Positions 57,251 to 64,000 of a stretch of 64,000 bases of DNA are shown here, in pieces; within the stretch, counting starts at the first letter, position 1, and the number at the start of each line of letters is the position of its first letter. Source of the stretch: Daedaleopsis sinensis (Eukaryota; Basidiomycota; Agaricomycetes; Polyporales; Polyporaceae); assembly GCA_033807695.1 (NCBI GenBank), contig CM066304.1, positions 4,154,001 to 4,218,000 of the forward strand. Reading direction: 5' to 3'. The notes below the pieces were generated by a model. That model saw only the letters and a list, made by a program, of their open reading frames with translations. It was not told the DNA's origin and searched no databases. The position numbers were made by a program, and so were the translations under genes.

Positions 57251-58367
57251 TGTACGACCTCCATCGAGGTCTAAAGTATAGCTTAGAACCTTACCGCGGT
57301 TTGCATACTCAACTGAGGTTCCATCTAAGGTTCTACATCAGACGGTGTACTAATGACCTTCCAGCCTCAAGAGAGCATATCCTAAACGTCGCCACACGAT
57401 TTAAGCTTGCTCGATTGTGCCTCGGACAACATAAACGAATGTTTTGGTTGTGGGATGGGTTCAGTCGCACCTTTATTCATCCTCTGATTGGCTGTCCAGA
57501 AGGATTGATTGGCGTCTGTCCTGAGAACGCCCTTCGAAGCGCCTGCGAAGTTCAACGTTCAACATTGAACACGACCTCCTGCATTAGGCTCCTAACAACC
57601 TCCTTCCCTTCATCTCACCGTGTCTTGGTGCCAGCGCTCCCTCTGAAGACATTCTCCCTCAGAACTGTCTACTTCCGAACCAATCGTCACTGTATTCCTC
57701 CAGCTCGGCACCATCTACCACCTCACCAAACCGAAGGGAGTCCCCAGCCAGCTCCCCATATCCCAAACCTTACTCCGGAGTCCGCACCGCACCCCTTCCA
57801 CGGCGGTGCACGCCGGTCGTCCGTGACATCTACCGCTTTGAGCATCGACATTCGCATTTCAAGATAGTTTCTGGTTGGCATCGCTCCGGCAAAGTGCGCC
57901 TGCAACGCTGGAGAACGTTCGGACACGTCAGTCGGGGTTTCGCGGTACGCCCCTCCGTTACTGATCTGCGACACCTACTGAACTCATTTCTGCGCCATTA
58001 GGAGTACTGGACAGCTATGGATGGTGATTTAGCTTGTAGAGGTGAGTTCATTGCCCATTGACGATTTCTCCGAATGACCTCGGCTCTAGGGCCTTCCTTG
58101 TGCCTAGCGTCCCGCGGACTTTGTGTGTCTGGGTGTAGCTCGCGACGATATTGCGCCGACATCGTCATCTATGCGCTAATACACGACGAGGAAGCCAGCG
58201 AAAATTTCTGCCACCGGATTTCCAATGAGAATGTGCGGTTACACGCAGCCGCCACCAGACCTGGGGACGCGTGTCGCGGGTACCCATTCCCTCTCCCATG
58301 GAGGTCACACTCGTCCCCATCCCCTCCCACCAGCTCGCCCGTCTTCCGCTCTACCCTCTCTCCGAAC
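57251..58367. other. Intergenic region upstream of the KDZ transposase
   Basis: An open frame at 57250-57867 lacks recognisable content. The frame 58074-58367 is continuous with the transposase, but its residues do not look like the family N-terminus, so I treat it as leader. Confidence 0.5.
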
Positions 58368-61300
58368 ATGAAACGGGGTCGGAAACCCCGTTTCACCTTC
58401 TACGAGCTTTCGGACGACGACACAGACGACGAACACTCTGGCAATAACTCCCGTGTTCGAACTGAAGTCCACACCCATGTTGACTGGTCTCGCCGCGAGG
58501 CGGGTCCGAGCGCACGCACCACCTACCACGACCTCCCCGGCTCTCCTACCAAGCGTCGAGCGCAGTCTCTCCCTCCGTCTACTACTTGCAACGACTTCGG
58601 CGACACGCTATACGACCCGGAGCGTGAGGCTATCGACATCGACTACCTCTACCAGCAAATCGAGGACTTGAAGGATGACCCACAGCCTCGGAAACGTACT
58701 GCAGGGGTAAGCCCTCGTGTTTGTGTCACGTTTACTTGTCGCTGAACGCAGCTTTAGGACAACCCGATGCTACAGTGGGTCGGAGAGGCCGATGCATACC
58801 TTGCCGAGCTCTTACGGTTGGAGGGGTGCGGTGACTTCGCCACCACGGACTGCCCATGCGGCGGTGGCGACGCTCGCTATCGCTGTGAGGACTGCACCGA
58901 CGTTCGATTACACTGCGAAGTATGCGTGCTCGCACGACACAGGGAAAACCCTTTGCATCGCATCAAGGTGAGCTGCTCGCACAGACATGCGTGATACTAC
59001 GCTCACTGCCTTGCACACAGCGTTGGGATCACGAGCAGAAGTTCTTCTTGCGCATCTCCCTCGCCGCCCTAGGCCTCCGTCTCCAGCTAGGCCATCCTCC
59101 GGGGGAAGAGTGTCTCTGCCCACGATATCCTTGGGGTCAAGAATTCGTCATCGTCGACACATCTGGTGTGCATGAAGTCAACCTCATGTATTGCGGGTGC
59201 GAACGTGCTCTCCCCCATTATATCCAACTTCTTCGTGCTCGGCTCTATCCCGCAACTTCACAAGCCCCCCGAACCGCCGCTACGTTCCAGGTCCTCGAGT
59301 TGTTTCACATTCTGTGCGCACAGTCGAAGGTCTCAGCCTTCGATTTCTACTCCACGCTCTCGCGGCGCACGGACAACACCGGCATGTTTACGCCTAGGGT
59401 ACGTTCAGTGTCCACATCGTAGTCACTCCCGTCTGATTCAATTGCAGGATCGATACCCCGCCTTCCTCAACATCATGCGCCAGTGGCGCCATCTCAAAAT
59501 GATGAAGCGCGCAGGCCGCGGCCATGATCCCGGCGGGATTGCGGCTACGCCGGAAGGTTCTTGTGTCGTCCTTTGTCCTGCGTGTCCCCATCCCGGCAAG
59601 AACCTCCCTCCTGACTGGGAGAAGGCTCCACCAGAGAAGAGGTGATGTTACCCCTGTGCTCGTCTCGTCGTCGCATATACTGACACCGTCAATTGCAGTT
59701 GGCTGTACAAACTCTACATCGCCATGGACGCCAACTTCCGTCTGAAGAGGAAGAAGGTCTCCTCCGACGAAGTCGATCCTGGCCTCAATCACGGGTACGC
59801 CTACGTCGTCGAGGAGAAGGCCTACAAGGCGCATCTCGCGAAACACAGTGACCTCGTCACGAAACCCTCCGACCTTTGCAATAACCACGATGCTGTCAAA
59901 CTCGCGCACTCCAAAGGCGGTCCACACCTGGCAGCGACCGGCGTCGCTAGTGTCGACTGCGCACGCCATGAGATGAAACGCCCATGCTCCACTGCCGACA
60001 TTCAGCGCGGTGAACGGTGCGTACTCTGCTCATCTGTCGTGTTCACTGCTCATAGCTGATTATTTGTTTCAGCTACGTCAACATGGACTACGTCCAGTAC
60101 TCTTCTCTACGCCAGAACGCTCCCCGACGTGTGCACTTTACGTACGATGTCAGCTGTATTTATAAGGAGAATATCGACGATCGATACTGCGACTACGGCT
60201 GGCCTTGTCTCTCGCTCGATTACGACATCGAGTGGGGCGTCCCCAAGTTTCACATCAACGGGCACAAGGACTTCTGTCGTGCTCAGTACAACCTCCACTT
60301 CATTCCTCACTCGGCACGCGACGACGGCGAGGCGATCGAACGAGGATGGTCTCGCACCAATGGCATCGCAGCCAGTACGAAGGAGATGGGGCCCGGCTCT
60401 CGCCGTGACCTCTTAGACGACATATTTGGCTGCCACAACTGGCAGAAGGTCATCCTTCTGCGTGAGTCCTCTTGAATGTCGTTCTGCGGGACCCACACTA
60501 ACCACACGACTTCTTTGCGTAGCTGCAACGTTCCTCACACGGATCAAGAAGGCCGTGCCTGAGCGCAACGCCCAGGTGCTCGCGTTTCAGCAGTACCACG
60601 CGGCCCTTCCCTTGGAAGCCACGTCGCGCTGGAAGCTCATGGTGGAAAGCTGGGAGAAGGACCGCTCGCCGTTGAGCAACCCCTACCTCATCAAGAGGCC
60701 AAGTGAGTACACTCGAAGCTCGAAGTTGATGCAGACCCTTACGATCTCCTTGTCAACAGCGATCACTCAGGCGGCGATCAAGCGTCAATTCGCCGAAGAG
60801 GACGCAGAGGCGCACAAGGCAGGGTCAGCTGTTGTCTTGCACGACAAATTCACGGCGAGCAACATGATCGTCGCTGGCCTTGAGCTTGAGGACGCACAGT
60901 ACGTTTTCTCTGCATTGTTCTTAATAGTATCGTGCTTCGAACTGATGCCTCCCCAGACGACGTCTCAAGACTGAGCTCGCCTCCCTGTCTACACATGCCA
61001 CGGACCTTCAACGCGCCAAGATGCAAGAGCGCCAGAACATGCTACAACGCCGGATCGACTCTTGGTTTGCTATACAACAGCTGTACGCCCCTTCCGTCGT
61101 CGCGCGACGCTCGCGGATGCTCGCCGCGAACGAGTCCGCAGGACACACCCACACCATCCCGCTCTTGCTCCCTTCCGCCACGCTCGACAACAGTTCCTCC
61201 CGTCCCTCCGAGTCTTTGATCTCCATCGAATGGCGACTGCGCTACGCACAGGCGTTCGACGCTCTCAGCGACCTTCGCGGTCATCTTGAAGTTCGGACAC

Positions 61301-62053
61301 ACCTCTACAAGCACAAGGATCGTTTCGTGCGGGGCCAGCGTGCCAACACTCGCGCTCAATCCGTCATCAAGCAAGTCGACGCGAAGATCAGCACCGATGC
61401 CGAGCGGTACCGGACCGCGTACAACGCTCTTCAAGTCCTCGCGACGCCACTCTCGCAGACTGAATGGCGTCACTACCTCCAGCCTCTTCTCGCGAGCGAC
61501 ATCCGACACATCACTGAGGGTGAAGACGGCCAGTCCGAAGGGCGAAAGACCATTTCGTGGATATGGCAAGCGTCCGCCTCGCCTTCGCAGACTGCGTCGG
61601 TGGCTGCCATGGGTGTCGGTGCGATGCACGAGAGTCTGCAAGAGTGTAAGTACGCATCTGTGATCGTTGTGCATGCACTACTGATACAGGCTCATAGCTT
61701 TGCGCCTCGAATGGTGCAAGGCGCGTGCACGCGCTTTTCGATGGACCGAGGAGGTTGATCTCCTTCAGGACGAAATGGGCCGCACGACTGAGCTCCACCA
61801 GTGGCTCGCGGGTTGGTGGATGGACTTGGTGAGAGACTCGGGCGTGTTTCTTGACAAGCCAGATTATCGTGAAGGGGCAGATGCGTACGCGCGTCGACAA
61901 GCGTCGCTCCGGCTCGCGATGCGCGACTACTGCTTGACCACATGGAAGGATGTCTCCGCGTGGATTCATCTCGGCGAAGAGGAGCAGGTTGACTCTGATG
62001 ACGAGGACCTCGTACCCGTGCAGCCCCTGCCTTTGTCAGACGAAGAGACGTAG
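58368..62053 (+). CDS. KDZ (Kyakuja-Dileera-Zisupton) transposase
   Basis: About ten exons, roughly 1,060 aa, start MKRGRKPRFTFYEL. A CxC2-type cysteine cluster comes first (CPCGGGD, YRCEDC, LHCEVCVLARHRENPLHRI), then LGLRLQLGHPPGEEC. The catalytic core follows: AMDANFRLKRK (Asp codon 59727-59729), NMDYV, HFTYDVSCIY (Asp codon 60146-60148), FHINGH, CRAQYNLHF and GEAIERGWSRTNGIA (Glu codon 60338-60340). The C-terminal part is a long helical region with IKKAVPERNAQVL and an acidic end. All family landmarks are intact with no frameshift, so the enzyme may be active. KDZ elements are known for large size and captured cargo genes. The borders of the element were not identified here. Confidence 0.93.
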
Positions 62054-62984
62054 ATAGCTGTTACGTCACTTTATCCACTCGTTCGCTCGTGTACCCATAG
62101 CGCATGTACTTCCTCTTTGTACTACGTGACATTGCCCGCTCTAGCCACTTTTGTATGCACGTGTATGTATTATTTTGGACATGGAGAGACTGTTAACTGA
62201 CCGAAATGGTCCACGCGATGGACATAAGACTACAGACCTCACTTCGCTAATAGGCGCCCACTCCAACTGACCCCCCGCTCGCCGCCTCTCTGCACTGTAC
62301 GCGTGTATTCTACTGGGTCCCTCTCTCTCTTGCATCTGTGTCGTCTCTCTTGCATCTGTGTCGCACCTAGAGCTCGTTCTACGCGTGATGCTACTATGCT
62401 CGACGCGTGATGTCCATCTCTCTGCCGGCCACTGTCAACTGCAATCTAGGGATCTTCTGGTCACTAGTACGTGTCTCCTATACACTCTTCTGGACTCTGC
62501 CGTCATTCCCACCGTGTCTGCTTGCATCCACAAGAGAACTGGAGGACTACTCTTGTGCAGCACAGGTGAGTACACGAGTCTCAGTATTGAAGGGTACCAC
62601 ATACACTTCGCTCCTGCGTATGCTCAGACCACTACGTCTCTTCGTGCTTAGAACTGTCGCTAGGTGGTCCCCGCTCGGTCTAGGACTGTCACTGAATCTG
62701 GCCAGTGCTTCAGTCTGTACTGGTCCGTCTCATACTTCTGCGATCTCACTGGCACAACTTGTTCATGTACGTGCTTTCATGTACGTGCTTTCTCCCAGCG
62801 CCCTCCCCCAGGCCCTTGATCCGGGCGCGTATGCATACGAGCAGCAGCTGCAGCACAGCGGTATGTCCCAAGCTCTGCCAGTTACTTCATCGCCGCCACC
62901 CCTATGTGCTCACGCGTTGATCAGTCGCGTAGGAAGGCCCTACAGCGTAGCAGATAGGGCTCAATGTTATTCTCGCGACCATTA
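62054..62984. other. Flank of the KDZ gene, no gene seen
   Basis: Short frames only. It includes a perfect 20-bp tandem duplication (62325-62364) and a 14-bp one (catgtacgtgcttt, near 62763-62790). Confidence 0.5.
62325..62364. repeat. Perfect 20-bp tandem duplication
   Basis: tctctcttgcatctgtgtcg occurs twice head to tail. Confidence 0.95.
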
Positions 62985-63590
62985 TGAGCACGCCGATAGG
63001 CTGCTTGCTCGAAACGATCCTAGGAGCGCGCTCACGCGAGGACCAGGCGCGCTCGGAAGGCGATGCCCTGCTCGCGACCACAACCATGCGCGACGATCCT
63101 AGGAGTGCGCGCTCGGAATGTGCTGCCCCGGCAGCGCAGCAGGTAGGTCCCCAGCTAACTGACGCGAAGGGGTCCTGCGCGGGAGCCCCACACGAAGGTC
63201 CCAAGCTCGCGCCCCCCCCTGGGAGCGTGCTCACGCGAGGATCAAGCGTGCGAGGAGTGCCCCCGAAAGCTTACCAGGTAGGTCGCGAGCCCGCTACAAG
63301 CACGCTGATAGGCTCCAGGCTCGAGACCATCCTAGGAGCGCGCGCTCGGACCTGACAGGCGCGCTTGGGCGCTGCCCCGGCAGCGCAGCAGGTACATCCC
63401 CAGCTCACCGACGCGAGAAGAATCCTCGGCGGCATCTCCACATGTATACCCGCAGGTAGGTGCCAAGCTCGCGACCGCTACTTGGAACACCCTGACGCCA
63501 GGATCGAGCACGCGAGTGAGGTTCCGCGGCCGCCCCAAGAGCGCGCTCCTGCGAGGAGCATCCTGCGCGCACGCGGGCTGCCACCATGTA
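62985..63590. repeat. GC-rich degenerate tandem repeat, unit about 270-310 bp
   Basis: Two imperfect copies of the same order of motifs are visible: gcacgccgataggct ... gatcctaggagcgcgc at 62989 and 63301, and ctgccccggcagcgcagcag with cccagct and gacgcga at 63122 and 63373. The sequence is rich in CpG. Frames within it are repeat-driven and are not annotated as genes. Confidence 0.7.
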
Positions 63591-64000
63591 CGCCCTTCCC
63601 TATACCCTATTAAGGCTCGCGCAGATACAGAAAAAGGTGCATATACTGCAACATATAGTGAACCAGACCCTGCGATGCTGTGGTGTGCGCGCAACCCGCG
63701 CGCGCGATAGTCCCGCAGGTACCGCGGCGCGCGCGATGGTCGCGATCATCGCGCGCGCCGTGGAAACGATTCCGCTGGCACCCAGCACCCCTAATCCGTA
63801 CCCCTGCCATTGCGCGGAGTCCCAATAAATATTTGAAGTGGCAATGTGCCAGGAAAGGTAGGCGGGCGGGCTTAGGTAACATGTTAGACCTAGCGGGAAA
63901 CATACACCATTAATAGAATCGTGGGCGGGCTTAGCCTGTAAACGGGAGGGCGCTACGACCTCTAGTTAGAGTACGGGGATGTATCAGGGGGGTCTCTAAC
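63591..64000. other. Terminal segment, no gene seen
   Basis: It contains a gcgcgc-rich palindromic patch (63690-63770) and two copies of gggcgggcttag (near 63866 and 63922). No telomere-type repeat is present. Confidence 0.5.

Noticed and set aside
57250..57867. Plus-strand frame of 205 aa after the small basic gene
   Set aside because: No homology or promoter; composition resembles untranslated DNA, and the frame begins at the preceding stop codon.
62902..63913. Several frames on both strands in the terminal repeats
   Set aside because: They are created by GC-rich repeat units with few stop codons.
1..64000. CRISPR arrays, bacterial operons, rRNA genes
   Set aside because: No regularly spaced repeats, Shine-Dalgarno-led gene strings or rRNA-like sequence were found; the gene structure is eukaryotic throughout.

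Overview
The window is nuclear DNA of a filamentous basidiomycete, most likely a wood- or plant-associated agaricomycete. The evidence is dense genes split by many 45-70 nt GT-AG introns, protein families expanded in Agaricomycetes (F-box, DUF4246, DUF6589, KDZ transposase, NACHT) and secreted carbohydrate-active enzymes. I see no prokaryotic, organellar or rRNA features and no convincing tRNA. Gene models were built by hand from splice signals; where I give an exact length the exons join in frame with no leftover bases.

The left half (0.7-28.3 kb) is ordinary host sequence. In order it holds a conserved basidiomycete protein, a secreted CBM19-like protein, the RING E3 Tul1/Dsc1 of the DSC complex, a single-exon protein of unknown function, a DUF4246 protein with a plausible Fe(II)/2OG site, a SAM methyltransferase, a GH32 invertase-type enzyme, an F-box protein, an LRR protein and a GH16 enzyme. 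Gene-poor stretches lie at 2.8-5.4, 14.6-17.6 and 18.8-20.7 kb. One of them (15.0-15.5 kb) carries a relic of the family found at 29-37 kb.

From 29.0 to 37.5 kb four consecutive minus-strand genes encode all-helical proteins: long coiled coils interrupted by one hydrophobic segment. Three are paralogues of about 330-370 aa and one is an unrelated, larger protein of about 730 aa. The layout resembles two-component alpha-helical pore-forming proteins; that is inference from architecture only. A frameshifted NACHT P-loop fragment (38 kb) and a type-B carboxylesterase (39.1-41.5 kb) follow.

From 42.8 to 51.0 kb lies a complete-looking DNA transposon. It has 74-bp terminal inverted repeats, a DUF6589 protein on the plus strand and a RecQ-like SF2 helicase on the minus strand, with convergent 3' ends 85 bp apart. 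It may belong to the helicase-bearing Academ (AcademH) lineage. The DUF6589 gene is interrupted by about 1.3 kb of foreign-looking DNA between 12-bp direct repeats.

From 52.2 to 62.1 kb a second mobile-type block holds an apparently intact KDZ transposase. With it are three companion genes: a divergent pair, one member of which has a viroplasmin/RNase-H1-N-like C-terminus, and a small basic protein. The last kilobase is GC-rich degenerate repeat DNA.
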